From: Acidobacteriota bacterium
GTDB lineage: Bacteria > Acidobacteriota > Vicinamibacteria > Vicinamibacterales > JAKQTR01
Assembly (NCBI GenBank): GCA_029562975.1
Contig: JAKQTR010000053.1
Coordinates: 28,147-92,146 of the forward strand
Reading direction: 5' to 3'
Length of the DNA: 64,000 bases
Under the pieces are notes generated by a model, which saw only the letters and a program-made list of their open reading frames with translations, did not search any database and was not told where the DNA came from. A program made the translations under genes and the position numbers. This document shows, piece after piece, positions 20,501 through 28,918 of this stretch (within the stretch, counting starts at the first letter, position 1; every line of letters begins with the position of its first letter).

Positions 20501-21037
20501 ATGCCGCTCGCCCGCCTGCTCCGCTCGTCCGCCCTGAGGCCCCGCCTCGTCGGGACCGGCCGCTCGCCGCGGCACCTCGGCGGAGACCGGCCCGCGCCGG
20601 AGGACGCCGCCGCGCTGCGCGCCATCGTGTCCGGCCTCTACGGCGGACGCTCGCTGCGCATCAGGGCCGTCGACGCCGGATCGACGAACGCCGAGGAGCT
20701 CGAGCTGACCGCCCTCGGCAACGCCTACTACGACATCGAGCGTCTCGGCCTGTCCTTCGTCGCCTCCCCGCGCCACGCCGACGTGCTGATGGTCACCGGG
20801 CCGGTCGTCCGCAACCTCGCCGGCGCCCTGCGCGCCACCTACGACGCCGCCCCAAGCCCCTGCATCGTCGTGGCCGTCGGCGACGGCGCATGCACCGGGA
20901 GCATTTGGAAGGGCTCGTACGCCGTCGTGGGCGCGGTCGACGAGGTCATTCCGGTGCACATCCGCATTCCGGGCGACCCGCCCTCTCCGGACGACATCAT
21001 CCGTGGGTTGGCTGCCGGCCTGAGGGGGGCGCGGTGA
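20501..21037 (+). CDS. Ehr complex small subunit, HyfI/NuoB-like but without cluster cysteines
   Basis: 178-aa homologue of the 20-kDa subunit of group 4 hydrogenases and complex I. Fold-level identity is clear from ALGNAYYDIERLGLSFVASPRHADVLMVTGPV. The four positions that normally ligate the proximal [4Fe-4S] cluster are changed. GSCNGCE reads GSTNAEE (Thr62, Glu65), GDCA reads GDGA (Gly129), and PGCPP reads PGDPP (Asp159). A cysteine at 131 (ACTGS) is not at a ligand position. The protein therefore cannot bind the usual cluster. It is the first gene of the six-gene operon, and its stop overlaps the next start (GTGA). Structural or ligand-binding function within the complex is inferred. Confidence 0.8.
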   Translation: MPLARLLRSSALRPRLVGTGRSPRHLGGDRPAPEDAAALRAIVSGLYGGRSLRIRAVDAGSTNAEELELTALGNAYYDIERLGLSFVASPRHADVLMVTGPVVRNLAGALRATYDAAPSPCIVVAVGDGACTGSIWKGSYAVVGAVDEVIPVHIRIPGDPPSPDDIIRGLAAGLRGAR

Positions 21038-23055
21038 CGGCCGGCCAGGCTGTCGCCGCGGGCCTCCCCGGGGCCGCGCTGCTGTGGGTGTTCGCCGCCA
21101 TCGCCGGCCTGGCGGCGCGCGGACCGCGGGTGAGGCAGCTCGCGCACGCGCTGCTCGCCGCCGGTTCGGCCTCCGGCCTCCTGGCCTCGCTGGCGCACCA
21201 GCTCGCGGCCCTGCCGCCGCTCAAGCTCGCCGCGCCGCCGATCCTCTTCGGCGCGCCGTTCGTCGTCGATCGGCTCTCCGCGTTCTTCCTGATGCTGCTC
21301 CACGGCGTGTCGCTCATGGCCGCCTGGTTCGGGTGGCGGTACGGCGAAGACGAAGCGGCGAAGTACCCGCCCCGCCTGGTGGTGCCGCTCACCGCCGTCT
21401 TCTGCCTCGGCATGCACGGGGTGTTGCTCTCTTCCGGCGCGGCCAGCTTCCTGCTGTTCTGGGAGGCGATGTCGGTGTCGTCGTTCTTTCTCGTGATGGC
21501 CGACGGCACGGCCGACTCGCGGAAGGCGGCGCTGCTCTACCTCGCCGTCGCCCAGGCCGGGGCGCTTGCCCTGCTCGTCGGCATCGGCGTGCTCGGCGGC
21601 GGATCCGCGCGAGTCACCCTGGCCGCGCTCGGCACGGGCCTGCCCGCGCTCCCGCCGGCAAGCCGGACGCTGGCCCTGGGCCTGGTCGCGTTCGCCTTCA
21701 CCTCGAAGGCCGGGCTCGCGCCGTTCCACGCATGGCTGCCGGAGGCGCACCCCCGTGCGCCGAGCCAGGTTTCCGCGCTGATGTCGGGCGTGATGCTGAA
21801 GATCGCCGTCTACGGCCTGCTGCGGTTCACCTCGATCTGCTGGCCGGCGCTCCCGGACGGCTGGAGCCTGGCGCTGGCCGCCCTCGGCCTCGGCGGAGCG
21901 GTCGTCGCGGTGATCTCCGCGAACATCGCCCGCGACATCAAGCGCATCCTCGCCTGGAGCAGCGTCGAGAACCTCGGGCTCGTCTTCGCCATGTTCGGCT
22001 TCTCCGCGCTGGCCGGCGCGCACGGCCACCCACGGCTGGCCTCGGCCATCCTCGGCGCGATGTTCCTCCACGTGTTCGCGCACGCGCTGTTCAAGGCGGG
22101 GCTGTTCCTCGGAGCCGGCGCGGTCCTCCACGGCGCGCACACGGCGAAGATCGAGGATCTCGGCGGCCTCGCGAACCGGATGCCGCGCTTGTCGGCCGCG
22201 ATGCTCGCCCTGGCCCTCGCCGCCGCCCCGCTGCCGCCGTTTGGCGCCTTCGCGGCGGAGTGGCTGCTCGTGGAGTCGCTGCTGGCGTCGTTCGGCACCG
22301 GAGAACTCCTGCTCGTGGCCGTCGGCGCCGTGCTGCTGACGGGCGTCGCGTTCCTCGCGGGCATGGCGGTCTTCGCGATGGTGCGCCTGTTCGCGTTCAC
22401 GTTCCTCGCCGAACCGCGATCGGCCGGCGCGCGCTTGGCGGCCGAGCCGCCTGCGCCTCTGCGTTCGCCCGTGGCCGTGCTTGCGCTCGCGGGGCTGGCG
22501 CTGGGCGTGCTGGCGCCGTGGGCGTCGCCGCTGCTGCCGATCCCCCTGACCCGGGCCGCCTGGACGGTCTCGGCGCCGCCGGCCCCAGCGGCGGCTCGTG
22601 CCGCGACGGCCGCCGCCCCCGTGTCCGCGCTGCCCCTGGCCCTGGCGGCGGCCCTCGCCGGCGCCCTCGTGTGCGCCTGGCTCGCCGGGCGGCTGCTCGC
22701 GCCTGGCCGGCGCGTCCGCCGCGTCCGGACCTGGGACTGCGGTCAGCCCATCGACGCGACGATGGAGTACACCGCGACGGGCTTCTCGGCGCCGCTCCGG
22801 TTCTTCCTGCGCGACATCGTCACGGCCGAGAAGCACCTGGTGTTCTCGCGCGTGCACCCGGCCAACCCCTGGATCACGCGCGGATCGATGGAGTTCCGCA
22901 AGGCCGCTGGGGCCGTGGAGCGGATCTACCTGCCCATCGCGGGCTTCATCGAAGGCGTCGGGGCGCGCCTGAAGCTGCTGCAGAACGGCGTCATCCAGTT
23001 CTACGTGGCGCTGATGCTCGTCACGCTGATGCTGACGCTCTGGGTCGCCCTGTGA
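21034..23055 (+). CDS. Ehr complex antiporter-like subunit (HyfB/NuoL-like)
   Basis: 673-aa polytopic protein of the MrpA/NuoL/HyfB family. Ion-path residues are visible: Glu in LFWEAMSVSSFFLV, Lys and His in FTSKAGLAPFHAWLPEAHP with APSQVSALMSGVMLK after it, and Lys in ALFKAGLFLG. A C-terminal extension (about 560-673) starts after a Pro/Ala-rich linker and has TWDCGQPIDATMEYTATGFS, as in HyfB proteins. It would move H+ or Na+ across the membrane as part of the complex. The GTG start at 21034 overlaps the previous stop (GTGA) with GAGGGGGG upstream. Confidence 0.88.
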   Translation: MTAGQAVAAGLPGAALLWVFAAIAGLAARGPRVRQLAHALLAAGSASGLLASLAHQLAALPPLKLAAPPILFGAPFVVDRLSAFFLMLLHGVSLMAAWFGWRYGEDEAAKYPPRLVVPLTAVFCLGMHGVLLSSGAASFLLFWEAMSVSSFFLVMADGTADSRKAALLYLAVAQAGALALLVGIGVLGGGSARVTLAALGTGLPALPPASRTLALGLVAFAFTSKAGLAPFHAWLPEAHPRAPSQVSALMSGVMLKIAVYGLLRFTSICWPALPDGWSLALAALGLGGAVVAVISANIARDIKRILAWSSVENLGLVFAMFGFSALAGAHGHPRLASAILGAMFLHVFAHALFKAGLFLGAGAVLHGAHTAKIEDLGGLANRMPRLSAAMLALALAAAPLPPFGAFAAEWLLVESLLASFGTGELLLVAVGAVLLTGVAFLAGMAVFAMVRLFAFTFLAEPRSAGARLAAEPPAPLRSPVAVLALAGLALGVLAPWASPLLPIPLTRAAWTVSAPPAPAAARAATAAAPVSALPLALAAALAGALVCAWLAGRLLAPGRRVRRVRTWDCGQPIDATMEYTATGFSAPLRFFLRDIVTAEKHLVFSRVHPANPWITRGSMEFRKAAGAVERIYLPIAGFIEGVGARLKLLQNGVIQFYVALMLVTLMLTLWVAL

Positions 23056-23996
23056 GCCCGGCGCTGCTCACCCTCGTCCAGGGCGCCATCGTCGTGGCGC
23101 TGGCGCCGCTGGCGCCGGGACTGGTGCGCCGCTTCAAGGCGGTCTTGCAGGGCCGCCAGGGGCCGCCGACGCTGCTCCCGTACTGGACGATCGCGACGCT
23201 CTTCCGGAAGGAGACCGTCGTGTCGCAGTCCGCGTCGTGGGTCTTCCTCGCGGCGCCGACGGCCGTGCTCGCCTCGTCGCTCCTCGCCGCGTGCGTCCTG
23301 CCGCTCGTCTCGCGCGGCGGCGCGCTGGCGCCGCTGTCGCACCTGCTCGCGGTCTCCGGGATCTGGATGCTCGGCTCCGTCTTCCTGGTGCTGGGCGGGC
23401 TCGACCCCGGCAGCGCGTTCGGCGGGATGGGCGCGAGCCGCGAGATGACGATCTCCGCCTTCCTCGAGCCGGCGCTCGTCGTGTCGCTGGCCGCGCTCGC
23501 AATCGCGTCGGGATCCCCGGCCGTCGACGCCATGATGGACGTCGCCGGCAGAGGCCTGCTCCTGCGCCCCTGGCTCCTCCCGGCCGTCGGCGGGCTGGCG
23601 CTGGTGGCGCTCGGCGAGAACGCGCGCTACCCGGTGGACAATCCGGCCACCCACCTCGAATTGACCATGGTGCACGAGGCGATGCTGCTCGAGTACTCCG
23701 GTCCGCACCTGGCGATCCTGGAGCTGGCGAGCGCCGTCAAGCTGGCCACCTTCGCGCTGCTGCTCGCCAACCTGCTGGTGCCGGCCGGCCTCCTGAGGGC
23801 TGGCGCCGGCCCGCTGGCCGCCGCCGCCGCCGTGCCCGCGGCAATCGCCAAGCTCGCCGTGACGATGGGCGGCCTCGCGCTCGTCGAGTCGGGCATGGCC
23901 AAGCTCCGGTTGTACAGGCTGCCGGAGTTCTTCTTCGGCGCGCTGTTCCTCGGGCTGACGAGCCTTGGCATCGGGCTGATGGCGGGGTTCAAGTGA
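23052..23996 (+). CDS. Ehr complex HyfC/NuoH-like membrane subunit
   Basis: 314-aa, about eight helices. Conserved features of the NuoH/HycD/HyfC family are RFKAVLQGRQGP near the N-terminus, ENARYPVDNPATHLELTMVHEAMLLEYSGP in the quinone-tunnel-like region with several acidic residues, and the C-terminal helix. This subunit normally connects the soluble redox module to the antiporter-like chain. GTG 23052 overlaps the HyfB-like stop (GTGA). The acidic residues needed for proton transfer are retained even though the peripheral subunits lost their metal ligands. Confidence 0.88.
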   Translation: MSPALLTLVQGAIVVALAPLAPGLVRRFKAVLQGRQGPPTLLPYWTIATLFRKETVVSQSASWVFLAAPTAVLASSLLAACVLPLVSRGGALAPLSHLLAVSGIWMLGSVFLVLGGLDPGSAFGGMGASREMTISAFLEPALVVSLAALAIASGSPAVDAMMDVAGRGLLLRPWLLPAVGGLALVALGENARYPVDNPATHLELTMVHEAMLLEYSGPHLAILELASAVKLATFALLLANLLVPAGLLRAGAGPLAAAAAVPAAIAKLAVTMGGLALVESGMAKLRLYRLPEFFFGALFLGLTSLGIGLMAGFK

Positions 23997-24673
23997 GACC
24001 GGACCCGGCGCTGCTCTCGAGCGTCTTCACGGGCTGCATGCTGCTGGCGGCGTTCTTCGCGATCGGCCGCACGCGCCTGACGACGTTCCTGCGCCACTAT
24101 GCCGCCTCGTCGGCCTGCCTGGCCGGCGTCATCCTGGTCAGTGCCGCGGTGTCGGGCAACCCGGCCGAGTACGCGGGCGCGGCGGCCACGCTGGTCCTGA
24201 AGGTGGTGCTCATTCCCCTCGGCCTGCTCCGCACGGCGCGGAAGCTCGGCGACGCGATGCGGCTCACGTCGATGACGCGGCCGGTGCTGTCCTACACGCT
24301 GGCCGCCGCGAGCGTGGCCGGCGCCTGGCTGCTGGCGCGGCGGCTGCCGCTGTCGGCGGCGTCCGGCCGCGCGGAGGGCGGAGAGCTGCCGCTGGCCGGC
24401 CTGCTCTTCGTCGCCCTGGCGCTCATCCTGCTGGGCTTCCTGCTCATCATCATCCGGCGCGACCTGTACTCGCAGATCATCGGGTTCCTGACGCTCGAGA
24501 ACGGGATCTCGGCGTTCGCCGTCGTGGCGCTGGGCGGAGTGCCGTTCCTGATGGAAATGGGCATCTTCGCTGTCGCCGCCAGCGGCGTGGTCCTGATGGC
24601 CGTCCTCAGCGGGCAGGTCCACGCGCTCTACGCCAGCCACGACACGGACGCGCTCAGGGAGCTGACCGATTGA
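23993..24673 (+). CDS. Ehr complex HyfE-like subunit
   Basis: 226-aa membrane protein with about seven hydrophobic segments. It matches the HyfE family (NuoK-like fused with an NuoJ-like part), with LTLENGISAFAVVALGGVPFLMEMGIFA near the C-terminus, where the two glutamates equal the NuoK carboxylates. It starts at GTG 23993, overlapping the preceding stop (GTGA), and its own stop overlaps the next TTG. It occurs in group 4 formate-hydrogenlyase-type operons next to HyfF, as here. Confidence 0.82.
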   Translation: MRPDPALLSSVFTGCMLLAAFFAIGRTRLTTFLRHYAASSACLAGVILVSAAVSGNPAEYAGAAATLVLKVVLIPLGLLRTARKLGDAMRLTSMTRPVLSYTLAAASVAGAWLLARRLPLSAASGRAEGGELPLAGLLFVALALILLGFLLIIIRRDLYSQIIGFLTLENGISAFAVVALGGVPFLMEMGIFAVAASGVVLMAVLSGQVHALYASHDTDALRELTD

Positions 24674-26163
24674 GCCTGCTGCTGCTCCTCCTCGTGCCCG
24701 CCGCAGCAGCGGTCCTCGCGGCCGCGGCGCCCGATGCCCGAAGCGCCGGGCGCGGAGCGGTGGCGGCCAGCCTGGCGGGCGCGGCAGCGCTGGCGGCGGC
24801 GGCGTGGCCGGTGGTCGCCGCCGGAGAACGGTGGTTCGGCGGCCACTGGATGCTCGATCGGTTCACGGTCACGATGGCCGGCCTGGTGGTAATGGTCTGG
24901 GTCTCGGCAGCAGCGGCCAGCACCCGCTACGTCGGCGCCGAGCACGACGCGGGCATCCTGCCGCTGCGGAAGGTCCGGCTCTATTACGTGCTGATGCCGG
25001 TGTTCGTGGCCGCCATGCTCGTGACGCTGCTGACGGATCACCTCGGCGTGCTCTGGATCGCGCTCGAGGTCACAACGCTGGCGACCACGCCGCTCGTGGC
25101 GCTCTACCGGAAGGACGGGGCCGTCGAGGCGGCCTGGAAGTACCTGCTCCTCTGCTCGGTCGGCATCAGCGTGAGCCTGCTCGGGCTGCTGCTCCTCGCC
25201 TACGCCGGCGTCCGCGGCGGGCTGCCGCTCGGCTCCGCGCTGTCGCTGTCGGCCCTTCGAGGCGCGGCCGGCTCCCTCGACCCGCAGGTCGTCCGGTGGG
25301 CCTTCGTCCTGCTGTTTGTCGGCATCGGCACGAAGGTGGGCTTCGTCCCGCTGCACCCGTGGCTGCCGGACGCCCACAGCCGGACGCCGTCGCCCGTCTC
25401 CGCCATGCTCTCGGGGGTCCTGCTGAACGTCGCGCTGTACGCGCTGCTGCGGTCCCGGACGATCGTGGACCTGGCGCTCGGCAGCGCGGCGTGGACCTCG
25501 GGGTTCTTCCTGGCGTTCGGGCTCGCGTCGGTGCTGTTTGCGGCGTTCGTGCTGCTCCACCAGCAGAACTACAAGCGGATGCTCGCCTACCACAGCGTCG
25601 AGCACATGGGGCTCATCGCGTTCGGCCTCGCCATGGGCCCCGCCGGCGCCGCCGGCGCCGTCATGCACATGGTGGGACACACGCTGGCCAAGAGCGCCCT
25701 CTTCCTCTCCGCCGGCGAGATCCTGCTGCGCGTCCACTCCACCAAGATCCCCAACGTCGGCGCGCTGCGAGGCCGGATGCCGAGGACCTCGATCGCGTTT
25801 CTCCTCGGGTTCCTCGGCCTGATCGGCGTGCCGACGTCGGCGATCTTCGCCAGCGAGCTGACGTTCCTCATGGCCGCCGCCCGTCTGGCGCCGGCGGCCG
25901 CCCTCGCCATCGTCCTCGCGCTGGTGATTGTCGCGGTCGGCGTGCTCCACCACGTCTTCGAGATGATCTACGGACGCGTGGACGCCGGGGGCGACCGCCC
26001 CGGCGCCACGCCGGGCTCGCCGGTTCGCGAGGCGTGGACGTTGACCCACGTGGTCGTGGGCGCCCAGTTGGCGCTGCTCTTCGCCGGCGGCGTCTTCTTC
26101 CTCACGCCGGGCGGCTATGCGGCCGCGGAACGCGTCGCCGCGGCCTTCACGGTGCGGCCATGA
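24670..26163 (+). CDS. Ehr complex second antiporter-like subunit (HyfF/NuoN-like)
   Basis: 497-aa antiporter-like protein, the shorter of the two in the operon. The conserved Lys/His loop is GTKVGFVPLHPWLPDAHSRTP followed by SPVSAMLSGVLLNVALYALL. Another lysine is in LAKSALFLSAGEIL, and the helix-5-like glutamate is in LWIALEVTTLATTPLV. It begins with TTG 24670, which overlaps the HyfE-like stop (TTGA). Together with the HyfB-like protein it gives the complex two potential ion channels. Confidence 0.87.
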   Translation: MSLLLLLLVPAAAAVLAAAAPDARSAGRGAVAASLAGAAALAAAAWPVVAAGERWFGGHWMLDRFTVTMAGLVVMVWVSAAAASTRYVGAEHDAGILPLRKVRLYYVLMPVFVAAMLVTLLTDHLGVLWIALEVTTLATTPLVALYRKDGAVEAAWKYLLLCSVGISVSLLGLLLLAYAGVRGGLPLGSALSLSALRGAAGSLDPQVVRWAFVLLFVGIGTKVGFVPLHPWLPDAHSRTPSPVSAMLSGVLLNVALYALLRSRTIVDLALGSAAWTSGFFLAFGLASVLFAAFVLLHQQNYKRMLAYHSVEHMGLIAFGLAMGPAGAAGAVMHMVGHTLAKSALFLSAGEILLRVHSTKIPNVGALRGRMPRTSIAFLLGFLGLIGVPTSAIFASELTFLMAAARLAPAAALAIVLALVIVAVGVLHHVFEMIYGRVDAGGDRPGATPGSPVREAWTLTHVVVGAQLALLFAGGVFFLTPGGYAAAERVAAAFTVRP

Positions 26164-27731
26164 ACGCGGCTGCCGTTGCCCGCTCGATCGCCCCGGATGC
26201 GGCCCTGTCGCCGCCGGACGAAGGCCGGCTGGTCGTTCCGGTCGCGCTCGGCGACTGGGAGGCCGCGGCGCGCGCGCTGCACGCCGATCATCGCCTCCCG
26301 CTCGACCTGCTGTGGGCCACCGACGACCGCGCCGCCTCCGGTTCCTTCGGCCTCCACGCCGCATTCGCGCTGGATGCGTCGCACGAGTGGATTGAACTGG
26401 TGACCGCCGTGCCCGGCGCCGACCCGGTGTTCCCGTCGATCACCCCGAGGGTAATGGCGGCCCACTGGTACGAGCGGGCCGTCCAGGACATGTTCGGCCT
26501 CACGGCCGCGGGGCATCCCGATCCAAGGCGCCTCGTGCACCATGAGAACGTCCCGCCGGGCACGTGGCCGCTGCGCAAGGACTTCCCCTGGGACGCGAAG
26601 CTCCCCTGGGCCGCCGAACCGCACCCGCTGGCCACGGTCGAGGGCGAGGGTGTGTTCCAGGTCCCCGTGGGGCCCATTCATGCCGGCGTCATCGAGCCCG
26701 GCCATTTCCGCTTCAGCGTGGCCGGGGAGCGTATCATCACCCTCGAGGGCAAGCTGTTCTTCACCCACAAAGGCGTCGAGAAGCTGCTCGAAGGCCGCAC
26801 GGCGGCGGCGGCCATGCCGTTTGTCGAGCGGGTGTCCGGCGACTCGGCGGCCTCGCACGCGCTCGCGTTCTGCCAGGCCGTCGAAGCCGTCGCCCGCTGC
26901 CGGGTGCCCGAGCGGGCGCGCGTCCTTCGCGTGCTGGCGGTGGAACTCGAGCGGTTCACGATGCACCTCCACGACGTCGCGAACATCTGCGGCATGGGGA
27001 CCGGCTTCACGCTGCTGGCGGCCGGCGGGTTCCGCGTCAAGGAGCGGCTGCAGCGACTGTCGGCGCGGCTGTTCGGCAACCGGTTCTTCAGGGGATTCGT
27101 GCTGCCGGGCGGCACGGCCCGGGACTTGGGCGCGCCGGAACTGGACGACATCGAGGCGACCCTCGACGGCGCCTGGGCCGAGGCTTCGGGCCTCTTTCAG
27201 ATCGGGCTCGAGTCGGACTCGCTGCTCGATCGCCTCGAGACGACGGGCGTCCTGTCCCGCGACGCTGCGTGGGCGTACGGCGCGAAGGGCATCGCGGCGC
27301 GCGCGTCCGGCCTGGACCGGGACTCGCGGCGCGATCATCCGCACGCCGCGTACGGAACGCTGCCGCTCAGGGTGCCCGTGCGAACCGAGGGCGACGTCGA
27401 CGCCCGGGTGCGCATCCGCCTGGACGAAATGGCGCAGGCGCGGGCGCTCGTGGCGCGGGGCGCCGCCGAGTGCCGCCGCAGCCAGGGCGCCCCGTGGTCG
27501 GCGCCCTGCGAGCCGGCGGACGGCGATGCGCTCGGCTGGACGGAAGGATGGCGCGGCCAGATCCTCGACTGGGTCCGCTTCCGCGGCGGGGTCATCGATC
27601 GCGCCGTCGTGCGCGACCCCTCGTTCTGCAACTGGCCGCTCTTCGGCGAACTCGGCCCGGGCAACATCGTCCCGGACTTCCCGCTCTGCAACAAGTCGCT
27701 CAACCTCAGCTACTCTGGCACCGACCTGTAG
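26160..27731 (+). CDS. Ehr complex large subunit (HyfG/NuoCD-like) without Ni-Fe ligands
   Basis: 523-aa fusion of a NuoC-like 30-kDa domain (about 1-150; WYERAVQDMFGL, HPDPRRL) and a NuoD / hydrogenase large-subunit domain (about 165-523; HFRFSVAGERIITLEGKLFFTHKGVEK). The first Ni-binding motif, usually ERVCGIC, reads ERVSGDS (Ser226, Ser229). The C-terminal motif DPCxxC is absent: the end carries DPSFCNWP and PDFPLCNKSLNLSYSG, which look like Ehr / complex I relatives. No catalytic H2 chemistry is therefore expected. The ATG at 26160 overlaps the HyfF-like stop (ATGA). The last gene of the operon is followed by 93 nt before the convergent nitrilase-like gene. Confidence 0.85.
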   Translation: MNAAAVARSIAPDAALSPPDEGRLVVPVALGDWEAAARALHADHRLPLDLLWATDDRAASGSFGLHAAFALDASHEWIELVTAVPGADPVFPSITPRVMAAHWYERAVQDMFGLTAAGHPDPRRLVHHENVPPGTWPLRKDFPWDAKLPWAAEPHPLATVEGEGVFQVPVGPIHAGVIEPGHFRFSVAGERIITLEGKLFFTHKGVEKLLEGRTAAAAMPFVERVSGDSAASHALAFCQAVEAVARCRVPERARVLRVLAVELERFTMHLHDVANICGMGTGFTLLAAGGFRVKERLQRLSARLFGNRFFRGFVLPGGTARDLGAPELDDIEATLDGAWAEASGLFQIGLESDSLLDRLETTGVLSRDAAWAYGAKGIAARASGLDRDSRRDHPHAAYGTLPLRVPVRTEGDVDARVRIRLDEMAQARALVARGAAECRRSQGAPWSAPCEPADGDALGWTEGWRGQILDWVRFRGGVIDRAVVRDPSFCNWPLFGELGPGNIVPDFPLCNKSLNLSYSGTDL

Positions 27732-27824
27732 CCGTGCCGACGCCGGGCGGGGCTCCCGGCCGGGGCCCGCAGCGGCCGCGCCGGCCTGTACGCGCGCCTC
27801 GCGGGAAAACGGGGGCCTGCCGCG

Positions 27825-28877
27825 TCACTTCCGGGCGGTGCCGTGCCGCACGCGCTCGATCTGGTCGACCATCTGGCGCAGGCCGAGTTCGCGGATCATC
27901 GAGCCGATGCTCCGATGGGGGTCGTTCGACCAGAAGACCCCTGTGTCCTCGCGGCTCGAATACGAGAAGCCCGCCTTCGCTCCGAAGCGTTCGGCGAGCG
28001 CACGCCCGTCGCGCAGGCGCTCGCTCCAGTGGAGAATCGCGAAGGCCAGGTCGATCTCCCGCACGAGCACGCCTGGCGTCGTGATCCGGGCGGAAACCCT
28101 GCCGATGGGATCGACAAGCGACGCGTTGTCGCGCGGCGTGCTGGTCACCACGTAGAGCGCGTGGCGCATCGCCTGCGCGGCCGGCCGGATCGTCTGCGGC
28201 GACGCGCTCGGCAGCGCCACGATCTCGGCGCCGGCCGCCGCGAGCGCGTCCCAGGCCTCCTCGTAGTTCTGGTCCCAACAGATGAGGATGCCGAGGCGGC
28301 CGAAGTCGGCGTCGAAGACCGGGTACTGGCTGCCGGGCCTGACGCCCCCCTCGGCCACGCCGCTTTCGTCAATCATCGGGCGGACCTTGCGATAGATGCC
28401 GGCGACGCGGCCCGCGCGATCCAGCAGCACCGCCGCGTTGCTGATCGGCCCGGCCGCTCCCCCCTCGCTCAGGGTCATCGGCACGACCAGCCACGTGCGG
28501 TGCTCGCGGGCCTTCGAACCCAGCGTCGTCAGGACGGCACCCTCCAGCGGCACGGCCTGCTCGGCCGCGGTTCGACCGGGACGCTGGATGGCGGACTCGG
28601 GAAACACCAGCAGGTCGAGGCCACGCCCGCCGGCCGTCCGCGCGGCTTCGGCCGCCGCCCGGTCCGCGAGGCGCGCGGCCGTCGCGAGGCGCTCGTCGAG
28701 GCCTCCCGTGAACCGGGTCAGCACCGACGCGACCACCACCTTGCGCGGCGGGGAGCTTGCCCGGCCCTCCGCGCGGGCCACCGGGCCCGCCGCCTGCGCG
28801 CCCGCCGGCGCCGCCGCTCCGACCATCCACGCCGCCGACGCCAGGCCTGTCGCCAGCCAGCCCGCGCGTCCCTCCAC
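27825..28877 (-). CDS. Exported nitrilase-superfamily (carbon-nitrogen hydrolase) protein
   Basis: 350 aa. The catalytic triad is visible: Glu94 in VFPESAIQ, Lys164 in IYRKVRP and Cys200 in LICWDQNY. The N-terminus is hydrophobic (WLATGLASAAWMVGAAAPAGAQA) and looks like a signal peptide, so it probably acts outside the cytoplasm on an amide. Start GTG 28877 is chosen for the signal peptide and GGGGGAG upstream. A long open frame continues through feoB but is not coding. It lies 41 nt behind the feoB stop and may be read from the iron operon; the functional link is unclear. Confidence 0.75.
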   Translation of the reverse strand: MEGRAGWLATGLASAAWMVGAAAPAGAQAAGPVARAEGRASSPPRKVVVASVLTRFTGGLDERLATAARLADRAAAEAARTAGGRGLDLLVFPESAIQRPGRTAAEQAVPLEGAVLTTLGSKAREHRTWLVVPMTLSEGGAAGPISNAAVLLDRAGRVAGIYRKVRPMIDESGVAEGGVRPGSQYPVFDADFGRLGILICWDQNYEEAWDALAAAGAEIVALPSASPQTIRPAAQAMRHALYVVTSTPRDNASLVDPIGRVSARITTPGVLVREIDLAFAILHWSERLRDGRALAERFGAKAGFSYSSREDTGVFWSNDPHRSIGSMIRELGLRQMVDQIERVRHGTARK

Positions 28878-28918
28878 GGCTCCCCCTTCGCGGCCGGCGG
28901 CCAGCGCCGCGCCGCCGG

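Noticed and set aside
20839..22857. 672-aa minus-strand frame in the Ehr operon
   Set aside because: Antisense shadow of the HyfB-like gene; Arg/Gln/Glu-rich without domain.
20501..27731. Functional [NiFe] hydrogenase-4 or Mrp antiporter
   Set aside because: Ni and Fe-S ligands are missing, so H2 chemistry is unlikely; presence of NuoB-, NuoCD- and NuoH-like subunits rules out a plain Mrp antiporter.
27732..27824. Terminator hairpin between the Ehr operon and the nitrilase-like gene
   Set aside because: GC-rich inverted segments exist but no clear stem followed by a T-run on either strand.
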